Part shown: piece by piece, positions 1 to 30,135 of the stretch
Position numbering within the stretch: position 1 is the stretch's first letter
Layout of the letters: every line of letters begins with the position of its first letter
Assembly: GCA_934045905.1 (NCBI GenBank)
Contig: OW203762.1
Coordinates: 52,787,411 to 52,851,410 of the forward strand
Origin: Leuctra nigra
Taxonomy: Eukaryota > Arthropoda > Insecta > Plecoptera > Leuctridae
Direction: 5' to 3'
DNA: 64,000 nucleotides
Made by a program: the position numbers and the translations under genes
Notes under the pieces: generated by a model
Told to the model about the DNA's origin: nothing
The model's input: the letters and a program-made list of their open reading frames with translations, nothing else
Databases searched by the model: none

Positions 1-3000
1 GAGACACGTGGCGCCATGCTTGCGAAACACGTGCACGACCGCCTCCCGTGCCATGTCCTGAGCCAAGAGAGCCTGGCGCGTGATCACAGCTCCTTTGCTT
101 GCGCTCATGTCGAACAGGATGTCTTGAGCAGCGGTGACTTCCTGCACAGACATGTAGCTCCATGGTAAGGAGGGAAGAGTGTAACCTAGTCTATGTAACA
201 TCAATTCTTATTATAAAACATGATAATACGTACTGTGTCGCAAGAAATACTTTGATTTGAAAAATTCACCCTCGACGGTAGCGTTAACTAGTGACCAACC
301 GGTGGTCCTAGCTTGCAATTTCCCTATTCATGTCATACTGTCAAAACATTCTCTAAGGCTTCTAAAATAATTCAGAATGTTTATAAAACCCACAGCCGCC
401 TGTACACTCGTCGTTCGTTCCTCCTCCTCCTGCGAGTTGCCTGTTATCTGAGGAAATATTCTAGTTCCTTATCTGCCGTCCCTGGAAGAGGCCGCCACCT
501 CGCGCATTCGAATAGCCAAGCGACAGTGGTGGCCCCTTCCCAGGACGGCAGATGAGGAACTACACATTTTCCTCAGATAACAGGCAGCTCACAGGAGGAG
601 GAGGAACGAACGACGAGTGTACAGACGAAGTCTGAGATGATCTCACCTGACTGAAGCACGCCGCTACAAGGTACTTGTAGGACTTGCTCTGCGGCGTGGA
701 GAGCGTGTGTTTCACCATCTCCTGTAGCTCCGCCTCCTCCAGCTGCGGCGGCGGGAGATATTCCGACTGCAGCAGCTCGTGGGATGTGGGCCGCAGCCCG
801 GGATCGTGGTTCAGCAACCACCGCAAGATCTCCACCTTCTGCTTTGAGTCGCTGAAGTCAGGCGGCAGGTCTATTTCCTTGTGGCGCAGGTTCGCCAACA
901 CGGACACACGTTCCATGCCCGTTGACAGCGGATGGTAACACATCTCGAAGAACATGATGCCCAGACTGTAGATGTCCACTTTCTGCATGGGCAATTAAGG
1001 AAATATCAGAATATAGAAAGAAGGAAATAAAAAATATCAAAAGGTTTTTTCAGAAGGCTCTTTTTAAATTTGGGAATCATTCACAGTGTGTATTTCTCTA
1101 TTTTTTAAATCTTTTGACATTTAAACTATTTTACTTTTTGCCCTGAAGAAGAGATCGCTATGGATCTTTAAACGCTGGTTAAAAATAAAGTTAATTTATT
1201 ACCATTATTGAATATTAACGTACCTACGAATGTGTCAATTTGCACAAAACAATGTATATAATAATAATAATCCATCCCTGATTCCAATTCAATGGGTCAG
1301 GGGTGGGTGTTCCCACCAACACTAGGGCCGCGTAGGTAAATTGTTATGAAATGAATAATTATGAAATTTTTATAATTACTTACCTACGTATGTTAAAGAA
1401 ATTGTGAGTGTATATGTAGGTATGTTGAATGATTTTACCTGATTGTAAACTGCCTTGCCAGTAGACACGTCTAATTCCGGGGCAACATAGAGAGCGGTTC
1501 CGACTTGTCCAGTCATCCCATCCCCCACTTCCTTGGAATACGAACTTCCTTCGAAAAATCTTCGTTCAATCATCGGAGGGATTGGCTCCTGCGAGGGCAC
1601 GATAGAAGACGGAGCTCTTGGTAAGATGTTGGTCGTGGCGAGACCAAAGTCTCCAATCTTCACGTGATCGTTGGAGTCGAGGAAAATGTTGACGGGCTTC
1701 AGATCGCGATGAATCATGCCTTGTTGGTGAATGTGCGCCAAGCCTTCAACCATCTCACGAAATAGTCGCCAAACTCTTTCATCATCCTCACTTAAGCCAT
1801 TGTCAATCGCAATCCTAAAAGAGAACATCAGTGTAACACAAGTCAAACACTCACTACAATATAGGTACTTATTCCTTCATCAAAGTGTTACCTCAGAGTA
1901 CTCTTCTCGCAAAATTCCATCTGAATGTACATGAACTGAATCTCCTTTGGATTGAGCATCTCGTCTTTGTCCTCGCTCAATTCTCCTTCATTCAAGTTGT
2001 TTGACACTTGCGAGTTGCAACGAGAATCGGCATTTGATTCCGACGTTTCCGATCCATCCTTCTCAAAGACGATGCCATCAGAGGATTCTGATCTTGGCAG
2101 ATAGCTGATCCAATCCTCGTCGTCGGAACTCTCGTCGGAAGTCACGCTGTCTTGGCGAATGACACTTGCTCGGGATCCGTACGAGACATTCCAATCAACG
2201 GCAACATCTTTCATCGGAGGAGCCATCTTCTCAATGTCTTCCGAGGAGTTGGCCTGGAAAAGCAGGATTTTTCTTGCCAATTACCTCAAGCTTGGAAATA
2301 TAATTATATTTATATATAATTTTGTAGGGTGTTCATAGCATTATCAGGCGCAGTTCTAGGACCAAAAATGTGTGTGGGCAGACAAAATTTTGTGAAAAAC
2401 GGGACCCGCGGGGGGTTTGGGGGACAAGACCCCTCAACCGCTCCGCAGGGATTTTTTTGAAAATGGATGATCCTAGAAGCGTTTTGAGTGTTTTCAGAAT
2501 ATATTTCTCTGCATCTTTAAATATAAAACAGCCATTGAATCTAGTAGTACCTTAGAGAGGAAAATACCCGACTTTGGTTGTAGGTACTTAAAAATATAGT
2601 TTGTAGTTTTTAGCCATATTTATATTTAATTTTGTTGTAATTTGATTTTTTAATACAGAATGATACTACTAATTATAAGCAGGAAGGGAAAATTCTGAAT
2701 GGGCTGTGGTCCACCCAGCCACTCCCTAGAACAGCGCCTGAGCATTATTATCACTTACCAAATTAGTCTCTGGGTCTCCCGTTGGTGACGGTGCAATACT
2801 ACTGACTGAAGTGGTTGGCTCAATAGTTGCACTTTCAATCCACGAGTTGAAATAACGAACAACATTTTCATGGTTCAATCGTGAGAGAAGTTTCACCTCT
2901 CGTGTGATTTTTCTATTCAGCTGCTTATTCTTAGGATTCAATTCAATTCGTTTTATGGCATAAATACCCCCATCTAATTTGTTCCGTACTTTTAGCACAT

Positions 3001-6000
3001 CTCCAAAAGCACCTTTCCCAAGCCATTTTAAAACTTCAAACTCGTTTTGAATTCTTGATTGACCTTTTGAGTTTGGTAACATGAATAAATGAATATCCAG
3101 CTCAGGTTCTTCATCTACTTCATTCTCTCCATTCTCCACCTTAAATTTCAAAAAAACAAAATTAAGAGAAGTATTGATTCATTTGTAATGTAATTAACAA
3201 CAATATACCTACACTAGAGGTACCACAAGAGGTAGGTACCTACACTATTTCTTCTGAATTCTGTACTTCCCACTTACTTGGTTATCCTCAATGCTAACTT
3301 GGGGACTAACACCCCTTTCAATTGGTGTTTTCATAAACTGGTGATTGAACAATTGTTCAGCACTCCATCTTTGGCGCTCATCTTCCAGCAGGCATCTGGA
3401 AATAAAACTTGAATTGCAAAAGTACCTACAATGAAACAAGAAATCACTCAGCCATACAATTCATTACTAACTTTGATATAAAATCTTTAAGATCAGGTTG
3501 AATGTGTGTTGGCAGATCAGGAAGCTCATCGGTGATTATGTATCCGCGCACTAACGATAGCAGAATAATTCCCAGGCGATAGATATCTGCCTTCTTCCCA
3601 CCGCGCCCAAGTGACTGTGGGTATGGGCTCTCCGCCTTCACCTGCTTAGCAGCTTGATGCATATCCGAGAGTCTTTTGTCCAGGCTGTAGTCACTGACCT
3701 TGATGCAGCCAGATTTATCAATAAACACGCTGGTGTCACGAAGATCTTTGTGAACAATATTGTTGTGGTGGAGAAATGACAGAGCTGATAAAATGCCGAG
3801 TGCGCAATGTCTGAGCAGATCGTTGTCCATTGGTAGATGTTCCGACAGATAGAATGTAATGTTGGTTCCAATTACAAACTCCTATTAAAAACCAAATATT
3901 ATTCACATTAAATAATTAGTGATAGGTCTACTTAGACCATATTTAGACGAGGCTACACAGAGACCGTTACAATTACCTGAAGTGTGTAAATAATGAGATT
4001 TTCTTTGTCTTGGGTGTACTTCATATTGAGATAATGAACTAAATTGGGATGATGTAACTTCTGTAGATAATTAAGTTCCTGTTCAATACTTGATATCTGT
4101 TTCATGTAATTGGCAAGCTCGTTAGGAGCGGCATCAACGTCTCTGAACGTAACACTCTTCTTAGAGTTAGGTGGCGGATGACACTTGAGTGACCACTCAG
4201 AGATGGCAAGTAACTCGCCGGTCATGAGATCCACTCCCGCATACACGACGCTGCCGTTGACACTGTGTCCGATACACTTGCCCCGATGAACTTGTCGATC
4301 ACCACGACTTGTAAAGTGCAACAGTTGTGTGCCTCGATGTTCGCACTGAGATCCCTCGCTGCTCTCAGATGTGCTCTGGCATCTGCAAGTACACAGTTGT
4401 GAGGACAATTCATTGAGAAGAGATAATTCTAGTAGTCCCAGTTAGCTTACCTCCGTCTGGCCAAAGGGAAGTTGCGTATATATGGACAACTGCGGCTCTT
4501 CTCCACTGCTACCAAGTTTGAGTCGAAGTATGTAGAATCTAATGGTTCCTGTTGGGATAGCCTTAATTCTCGTCTATGCCTTTTCTCTTCTAAAAGTGCT
4601 TCTTGCCTTTGCTGAATTTCGTCTCTGATAGCTTGTCTCTAAAAAAAAAATAACAATAATTATTAAGGCCCTAATCAACAAATTTTTTAGTTTTTTTTCA
4701 CTTTTGAAGTAAATAAATCTTAAGTCACCTCTTTGTCTTCTTTGATTTTCCTGAGGTGAAGATTTTTCTGTTCTTGCAATTTCTGGCGGGAGACCATCTC
4801 TTCATAAAATGAATTAAATCTTGGCTTGTTGTTTGAGTGGAGGAATTTTTGAACATGTTGAGCTAACTCAAAAATCATCACTTCACCCTTCAAATCGAGT
4901 GCAAGTTGATCCAACTCAGTTTTCAGTTGCACAACTTGCTGCACAGATAAACCTTTGCTATTCTCCAGTTTAATATCTGGTACTTCATCAGGATAGTTAT
5001 TTGAGCACTTGACGTGTAAATCTGTTCGCGCGTGAACTTCCTGCAGTCCAGTGCTGCCTTGCTGAGGTGTTAATGTTATGTAAATATTAAGTGGTCGCCA
5101 GTCTTTCCATCCATCGTCACTTCGTAGGTCTCGTAACTCATGTACAAAAATTGACTGAAAAATAGTGTAGATTATTATTTAACATACCTACTTTTACTTT
5201 TTTTTAAAATTGAACACAATTATACACATACAAAATATAATACCGTGCACATAATCTACAAACTATCCCACATAGCCAAAAGGCTAGTCTGTGGAAGACA
5301 AAATAATATAATTAAACATTGTGCGCACAGAAACAATACAAATAACATTTAAGCTGCATAATAGCTATATAACAATAGAGCACAATAAAACAATCCATTA
5401 TCCTAATTTTCATACTTCTCCTACTTCCTACATACCTACTACTTGTTAAGCTTTAGATGTTGGGTTAACACAAATTACTTAAATATTTGATATTTAATAT
5501 AATATTGAAAAATATATTGATATTTAATTGATTATTATTAGTTCTAGACATTGGCTTACGACAGAATCTAGACAAATTGAAATCTAGAAACAATAATTGG
5601 CATCATTGAGTGAAGACAATTATTTAAGACTGTTTCAGGTCAAAGGGCCTGGACGAGTGTAGTCCAGCTCATCTCTGCGGTTGCATTCCTGGGAAAGAAT
5701 GACCACGCCAAGAAACTATTTCTTCCCAGATTCAAGACAACAACTAGACGTTATTCTTTCCTCGGCCAGGCTATTCGACAATGGAACAACCTGCCAAATG
5801 ACATCGTTCAAGCTTTTCCTTACTGCATGAAGACATTCGACAAAATTATTGCTGAACCAGTAAAAATATAGCTGTAACTTTAATTACCTAGTAGACTAAT
5901 TCCTATGTAACATTATTGTTTTATTCAGCTGACAAGCAGCCACTGGAAATTAGATCTGTTCACTGTTCAGACAATACTAGGTAGGTACCTACTAAATAAT

Positions 6001-6157
6001 GATTTAGTAAGTGTTCCTAAGTTTTAATAAATCATATCATATCATATCATAAAACAATAAGAATATGAGTGAACACAGAATTTCAATTTAAATCACTCAC
6101 CTTCAGTGCCAGCATTTCATTTTCTTGACGTTCCTGAGGAGATTCAATATTTGCCAT
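1..6157 (-). CDS. Gcn2: eIF2-alpha kinase GCN2 (EIF2AK4), C-terminal part outside the window
   Basis: GCN2 is the amino-acid-starvation kinase that phosphorylates eIF2-alpha in the cytosol. Eleven coding exons, all GT-AG and phase-consistent: 6157-6101, 5154-4729, 4638-4451, 4382-3977, 3881-3472, 3395-3278, 3139-2759, 2253-1892, 1814-1439, 982-647, 141-1. Together they give about 1067 residues before the window edge. Visible order: N-terminal RWD region (about 14-135), charged coiled linker, degenerate pseudokinase (about 240-535, with [10 protein letters not shown] in place of HRDLKxxN), then the true kinase with [27 protein letters not shown] and YVAPE. An acidic insert sits between the N-lobe and [13 protein letters not shown]. 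The last exon ([10 protein letters not shown]...) enters the histidyl-tRNA-synthetase-like domain. Vertebrate GCN2 is about 1650 residues, so most of the HisRS-like and C-terminal domains are missing here. The start is the first ATG ahead of a clean donor (GTGAGT). Confidence 0.95.
400..624. mobile_element. Fold-back (MITE-like) palindrome in GCN2 intron 10
   Basis: The sequence from TGTACACTCGTCGTTCG at 401 is mirrored by CGAACGACGAGTGTACA ending near 623. The pairing continues inward through CCTGTTATCTGAGGAAA and TGCCGTCCCTGGAAG-type arms to a short GC-rich centre near 508. The element is almost wholly palindromic and carries no coding sequence. It lies only about 23 bases inside the intron from the donor of the exon ending at 647. 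A non-autonomous DNA transposon is the simplest reading; I could not fix a target duplication. Confidence 0.7.
2346..2560. repeat. Probable hAT-type transposon fragment in GCN2 intron 7
   Basis: The text from CAGGCGCAGTTCTAGGACC, through the GACCCGCGGGGGGTTTGG stretch, resembles the left parts of insect hAT-like elements, including the better-defined element at 55054-55930 whose end also starts CAGGCGC. No matching right inverted end or target duplication was found, so this is called as a fragment by resemblance only. Confidence 0.3.
5630..6055 (+). mobile_element. LINE 3'-end fragment in GCN2 intron 1
   Basis: The plus strand has an open frame ending at the TAG at 5869-5871. It includes [17 protein letters not shown], the typical C-terminal tail of Jockey/CR1-type non-LTR retrotransposon ORF2 proteins. 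A 3' untranslated part follows and ends in a (CATAT)n run at about 6030-6052, matching the simple-repeat tails of such elements. The element is 5'-truncated, with no reverse-transcriptase core, and is antisense to GCN2. Confidence 0.7.
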
Positions 6158-6755
6158 TCTCACAGTCACAAGTATGTACAAACAAAAATACTGTGTTCGT
6201 GCAGTTAGATCCCATAAAAAGTATATACATAACCTCAAAATAAGGTTACGGAGATAAATAACACGAGTGCACGAGCGAATAATACATGTATTGATGACAC
6301 GATAATTTGTTATCTCATGGAAGAAATAATGTATGTATACATTTATAAAAAATACAACTTAAATTAGGTGATAAAACATAATTATGAAGAGTTTCCAATC
6401 GAAACCAGAACCGACATGTTCCAGTTTCCACTTTGACAGTTTTGGCCTTGACAAAATTTTGAGATGTCAGTATTGTGCTGCACCCTACTGGACAAATCGC
6501 AAACCAATTTGACACGTCGATCCTTGCGGCGATCTATCGAGCACTCTGATTGGTCTAAAATACTTCGACGCAAGGCGCTAGTCAAGCCGCCCGAGAACCG
6601 AGTCGTCGTCAATGGCCGGCTATTAAATTTCTGAACGCGATATTTGTTTTGACAAAAGAACACCGGAATGCAAAGAGGATTGTACTTGTACCTGAGATAT
6701 ATGTGAATTTTTCGAAACACTGTTAAAATCTGTAATAGTAGACACATTTTGTAAA
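6158..6755. promoter_or_regulatory. Shared divergent promoter of GCN2 and Rox8
   Basis: About 600 bases separate the GCN2 ATG (minus, 6157) from the Rox8 ATG (plus, 6756), so both promoters and 5' UTRs must lie here. CCAAT-type sequences are visible on both strands (ACCAATTTG near 6502, CTGATTGGTC near 6546), and the central part is richer in CpG than the flanking introns. No convincing TATA box was placed. Transcription starts cannot be set from sequence alone. Confidence 0.6.
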
Positions 6756-8006
6756 ATGGAGGACGACTATAATCCATCACGATCAATGATGAGTGAAGAG
6801 AGTCACCCTAGAACATTGTACGTAGGAAATTTGGACGCTACCGTATCAGAAGATCTTTTGTGCACTCTGTTCTCGCAGATCGGACCCGTCAAAGGCTGCA
6901 AAATCATTCGCGAACCTGGTAATGACCCGTATGCCTTTTTGGAGTTCACTAACCATCAGGGGGCGGCAACCGCTCTAGCTGCAATGAACAAGAGGGTCTT
7001 TCTTGAGAAGGAGATGAAGGTAAACTGGGCCACATCGCCAGGAAATCAGCCTAAACAGGATACCAGCAACCACTATCACATATTTGTTGGCGATCTTAGT
7101 CCTGAAATTGAGACACAAACTCTTCGGGAAGCCTTTGCACCATTCGGAGAAATATCCAACTGCAGAATAGTCCGAGATCCTCAAACATTAAAATCAAAAG
7201 GTTATGCTTTCGTATCGTTCGTGAAAAAGGCAGAGGCAGAGAGTGCCATAAGCGCTATGAACGGGCAATGGTTGGGTAGTCGGAGCATTCGAACAAATTG
7301 GTCTACGAGGAAGCCCCCGCCTCCGAGGAGTGAACGGCCTCGACATGCAAATGCCAAACCACAGACATTTGATGAAGTGTACAATCAGTCAAGTCCAACC
7401 AACTGCACAGTCTATTGTGGCGGATTTATGAACGGCATCACGGAGGAGTTAATGCAGAAAACATTCTCTCAGTTTGGCAACATCATGGATATCCGCGTCT
7501 TCAAGGATAAGGGCTACGCCTTCATTAGATTTGGCAACAAGGAGGCTGCCACTCATGCGATCGAGACCATTCATAACACCGAGATCAACGGGCAAGTAGT
7601 GAAATGCTTCTGGGGTAAGGAGACTGGAGATCCAAACCACGCACAGAATGTAGCTGGGCAGGCGCAGACTGGAGCGCAGTACCAGTATCCATATGGTCAA
7701 CAGATGGGATACTGGTATCCTCAGGGTTACCAGGCGCAGGCGGCCACCGCAGCACAGATGCAGGGACAGTATGCTCTACAGGCCGGCATGCAAGGCTATC
7801 CATACGGACAGTTTGGCTACCAGCAGACGTATGGCAGCATGGCGGCAGGACGTATGGGCATGCAGCTGCCGACTGGATGGCAAGGCGTTCCGGCTCAGAG
7901 TCCCGGCACAGCTCAACAGATGGCGGCGGCGGCTCAGGGAGCGGCGATGCAACAACAACCAGCCGGGATGATGGCTTACACCATGCAACAGTTCCAAACA
8001 CAGTGA
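6756..8006 (+). CDS. Rox8: TIA-1/TIAR-family RNA-binding protein (Rox8), intronless
   Basis: One uninterrupted 416-residue frame encodes a cytotoxic-granule-associated TIA-1-type protein, which binds U-rich RNA in splicing, translational silencing and stress granules. Three RRMs are visible. RRM1 has LYVGNL and DPYAFLEF (about 20-92). RRM2 has IFVGDL and KGYAFVSF (about 108-186). RRM3 has VYCGGF and KGYAFIRF (about 217-289). The C-terminal 120 residues are rich in Q, Y, G, A and M, the prion-like tail of the family. The start ATG follows AAA and a stop-containing 5' leader. TIA-family genes usually have several introns, whereas this one has none, although every other multi-domain gene in the window is split. 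It may descend from a retrocopy; the open, conserved frame argues that it is functional. Confidence 0.95.
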   Translation: MEDDYNPSRSMMSEESHPRTLYVGNLDATVSEDLLCTLFSQIGPVKGCKIIREPGNDPYAFLEFTNHQGAATALAAMNKRVFLEKEMKVNWATSPGNQPKQDTSNHYHIFVGDLSPEIETQTLREAFAPFGEISNCRIVRDPQTLKSKGYAFVSFVKKAEAESAISAMNGQWLGSRSIRTNWSTRKPPPPRSERPRHANAKPQTFDEVYNQSSPTNCTVYCGGFMNGITEELMQKTFSQFGNIMDIRVFKDKGYAFIRFGNKEAATHAIETIHNTEINGQVVKCFWGKETGDPNHAQNVAGQAQTGAQYQYPYGQQMGYWYPQGYQAQAATAAQMQGQYALQAGMQGYPYGQFGYQQTYGSMAAGRMGMQLPTGWQGVPAQSPGTAQQMAAAAQGAAMQQQPAGMMAYTMQQFQTQ

Positions 8007-8785
8007 TGCGTAGAGACTTTTTAGAACATCTATGCTCAGATTGAGTGGCAAGAACACCTGTAAAGATGCACATGTTAATGACGAAATGATATAAATTTAA
8101 GGACTATTCTATTTAAATGCTGCTACTGGACAGAATGCTATCTAAACCAGTTAGCTGTCCCAGTCTTCCCACATTATGTAAGCATGATCTTTCCTAGGGT
8201 GTTTTTAACTCTTCCCGCAACTCTAGTAGAGATCAATTTTCATTTTGTTGGAAGGCGGTGGTCTAGTACATTGTATCATTTGACTAATATATATAATATA
8301 TATTGAAACGAACCTGTACCGGTACTGTAGTTAGGATCATTCAATTTTTGTTATGTAGCAACTGTTGAGCAGGTTATGAACCCTCGTTACAAATTAAATG
8401 AAAATGACTATAGATTTGCTAGTGGTTCCCCAAGAAATGCCCGTCAATTCCTTTCTAAAAAAGTTATTTAATAATAATTTACACAAAATTTTGCCATCTT
8501 GAGAAAAGATGTCATTTCTTGTATTAACTTGTAAAACTTTACTGATTATGTCTGATGAAAGAGATTTATTATATATAACGAGTGATGACAATGTTGGAGG
8601 CAGTTCCCAAATGTGAAAGACGAAGTAAATGATTTCATTTTCATGAAATGCTGTTACACTCGAGTGTCACAGAAAAGGTATAAAATAAATTAAGCTTCAA
8701 TCTCTGATTGTCCAAGCATTGTATAAAATCTGCTTAACTGATCAATTTTTGATTTAATAAAACATTTGGGTCAGGGAATTTTTTC
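8007..8785 (+). promoter_or_regulatory. Rox8 3' UTR with poly(A) signals
   Basis: The AT-rich sequence after the Rox8 stop contains two canonical AATAAA hexamers, at 8684-8689 and 8756-8761. The second is followed by a T-rich stretch (TTTTTTCATTATTTTTC) that fits a downstream cleavage element. The likely transcript end is therefore close to 8785. Confidence 0.5.
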
Positions 8786-11048
8786 ATTATTTTTCGTTGT
8801 ACTCGTTGTTTCCATCCAACGCAAGGTGCAACATCATTCAACTGATAAGTAATGACTTCAATGTAATTAATACCTGTTTACAGTCTTGTTTTGTGGTGCA
8901 CACCGACTTGCATGGAAAGGACGAGCATCGTTACCCGACTTACCTATCACAATAAGCTTCTATTGAAACATGCATGCAGTGATCGAAAGGTTTAAAAAAA
9001 GCTGAACAAAGTGAAATTATTCCATATTGAATATATTTCTTAAAATTAGAAAAGCAATGTTGTATGTATCACAAATATTGGTGACTTCATAATTCATAAT
9101 TAAGTAAATAACTTCATGAAAATATTTTTGAGAAATGCAGTGAACACTCAAATTAGGTACATATTTAGATTTTTATTCTCTTCAAAATGTAGATTATTAA
9201 GAAATATAGCAATCTTAGGCATTGAAATTATTACGCTTGTAATGAAACGAGACATTTAGAAAACTAACAATGATTCAACAGTAGATGATTTCAGTAAGTA
9301 GTGGTAGGAAACATAATAACCTTGCAATTTTAATAAGTTTTGGCCTTATAAAAACACCAAGATTAGGTGCAAAGCGCATAAAAATTATTATCTTATAAAA
9401 GTAGCAAAAACAAGTTTATAAGGCATTTGAAAGATGATGAAGTAATTGTATTGCAGAATAATTTATTTAAAATTAAAACTAGCAAGTATAAGTTTCTGTT
9501 CGACGAACAACAGTTTTAAAATGGAGTAAACCAAAAGCTATTCAATGCTAATTCCTAAAATGAAGTCTCAGCCAATGGAGTCTAGCAGTATGAGATGTTC
9601 AACAAAATAAATATTATAAATTGAACAATATATTAGTACCTATTTGCAAACACTATTTAAGATATCAAGATTTGAAACTTACATTTTTTCTTACATTTTG
9701 TTGAGGATGGTATGAATTACGAGATTCTGTGAATTACTTCCTTCCATGCAAAATGAAAGTGAATGTGTTCCGAGATCTTGTTAAATTGGTGCACTCCCAT
9801 GGTTCACTGCTCAAAATGATCTTCACTTTGATTTTATCTAGGTGAGGTACAGTTAGTTTTTCCTCTGTTTGAACTCTCGCCAGAATGCGCTGATATGCAG
9901 TTTTTCTGCTAGGCCGAGAAAGACTTCATTATGCGCTCACCTTGCAATGATGTCTTTCTCGGCCTAGCAGAGCAAGTGACGGTGGCTCCATCTGGTGAGA
10001 GTTCAAACATAGGCAACACAAACTGTATTGTATACAAAACATTTAGTAGGTAATACAATATCAATCAATCAGTTCAAAGGCAATGTGACAAGACATTTGT
10101 TTGTTTGTTGTTGGTTACAACATTAATTTAAAGTGAGTAGTGCAACTAGCTTGGCCAGCCAGCATATAATATTTTTTTTGTATACAATTGTGAAATGGAT
10201 TACAAGTATGAAAGTCCTACTCAAATTGATGAATAATGTTCGGAGAAGTATTTTATGCACATTGCTGAGCAGTGAAGCAGTGAGTATTTTGAAGTAATCC
10301 AAAAATTAAAAACAATAGCAATTTACAATTTACAATACAGTACTTTGTCATAAAAATGTTGAACATCCCCCTACCTACCTAGTATAATTTCTCTAGTAAT
10401 TGCAGCTACAGATGCCGTACTTCATTTTAAGTAAATCTATAGTAAATCTATAATCTATAGTAAATCGGTAGATCAACAATGACAAATGTGATCATTATAA
10501 TGTTGAATGTCGCCTTTTTGTATGTATATAAATGTGCAAATAAAGATAAATTGAAATAATAATAGATTAGGTACTCTTACCTAAATGATCTCAAAGATGG
10601 AGAAAATTAATAATTGAGTGTGTTCTTTCCTATTATCCATAATTAAAGCCAACTACTTTGTTTTATCGGTAAAAACTATCGAAGCTAAATATGTACCACT
10701 TCAATATAAGTTCTTTCACTCCACGTATTGTGAAAACAGACGGAACTTATAGGAGGCCGTGCAAAATACAAAACTTAACTATCCTAATAATATAAATCAT
10801 AGTCATACTCATACATGTATTTAACAACACTACAACAAAATAAAACATTTTTGACAATTTAGTGATGATAGCTTTGTGAGTATGAAAATTGTCATTTTAA
10901 ATTGTCACTTAAATCTAAGTGGTTTTCTTTACATTCAATGGCAGTTAATTAACTCGATGTTCAGCAGCAATCTTCCTTGAGATGAGTCCAGTCCCAGTCC
11001 ATGGATGCATTGAAAAGCGTCATATTTTCATTCCCAACATTGTGCACT
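8786..11048. other. Intergenic spacer between the Rox8 and spastin 3' ends
   Basis: This spacer separates two convergent genes. It is AT-rich and shows no believable host exon. It holds the fold-back element at 9863-10013 and a LINE-like 3' tail (AAATAAAGATAAATTGAAATAATAATA) near 10534-10562. The spastin 3' UTR must occupy its right-hand part, but I could not identify its poly(A) signal. Confidence 0.5.
9863..10013. mobile_element. Fold-back (MITE-like) element
   Basis: The outer arms, GTTTGAACTCTCGCCAGA and TCTGGTGAGAGTTCAAAC, are inverted copies. Inner arms TCTGCTAGGCCGAGAAAGAC and GTCTTTCTCGGCCTAGCAGA are an exact inverted pair of 20 bases. There is no coding capacity. This is a non-autonomous hairpin element of unassigned superfamily. 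Confidence 0.7.
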
Positions 11049-29844
<18,796 letters not shown>

Positions 29845-30135
29845 GCCTCCTGCAATATGACGTCATGTGAGCGGGACAAAGTGTTTTTGAGGATTTGAAT
29901 CGTTACTAGCGGCTCCTGTCGGAGTACCGAGAACGTTTTTAATCGAGCATTTTTATTGGTCAATGAGCTAGTGGAGCGTCATATCCGGAATCTCAGATGG
30001 CGTTGAAGGCTGAATTTTGGTTCATGTAGACGCCGCTAGGTTCGCTCATTCTCTTCTTCTTCTTCTTTGGAATTTGTGAAGTGGCTGTCAAGTGCCAGAG
30101 TAAAGTTATTTAGACATCGTGATAAATAATTTAGA
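29845..30135. promoter_or_regulatory. Shared divergent promoter of spastin and ETFB, with a CRE
   Basis: Only 291 bases separate the two ATGs. A perfect palindromic cAMP-response element TGACGTCA is at 29858-29865, beside the spastin start. A CCAAT-type ATTGGTCAATGAG lies near 29955, and a (TTC)n run at about 30048-30070 precedes ETFB. No TATA box is apparent. Co-regulation of the two genes is an inference from spacing. Confidence 0.6.

Noticed and set aside
6382..6786. 134-codon minus frame across the GCN2/Rox8 promoter
   Set aside because: It crosses the Rox8 start in antisense and lacks any recognisable domain.
7585..8073. Minus-strand frame of 162 codons opposite Rox8
   Set aside because: It is the shadow of the Rox8 coding frame, with repetitive composition mirroring the Q/G-rich tail.
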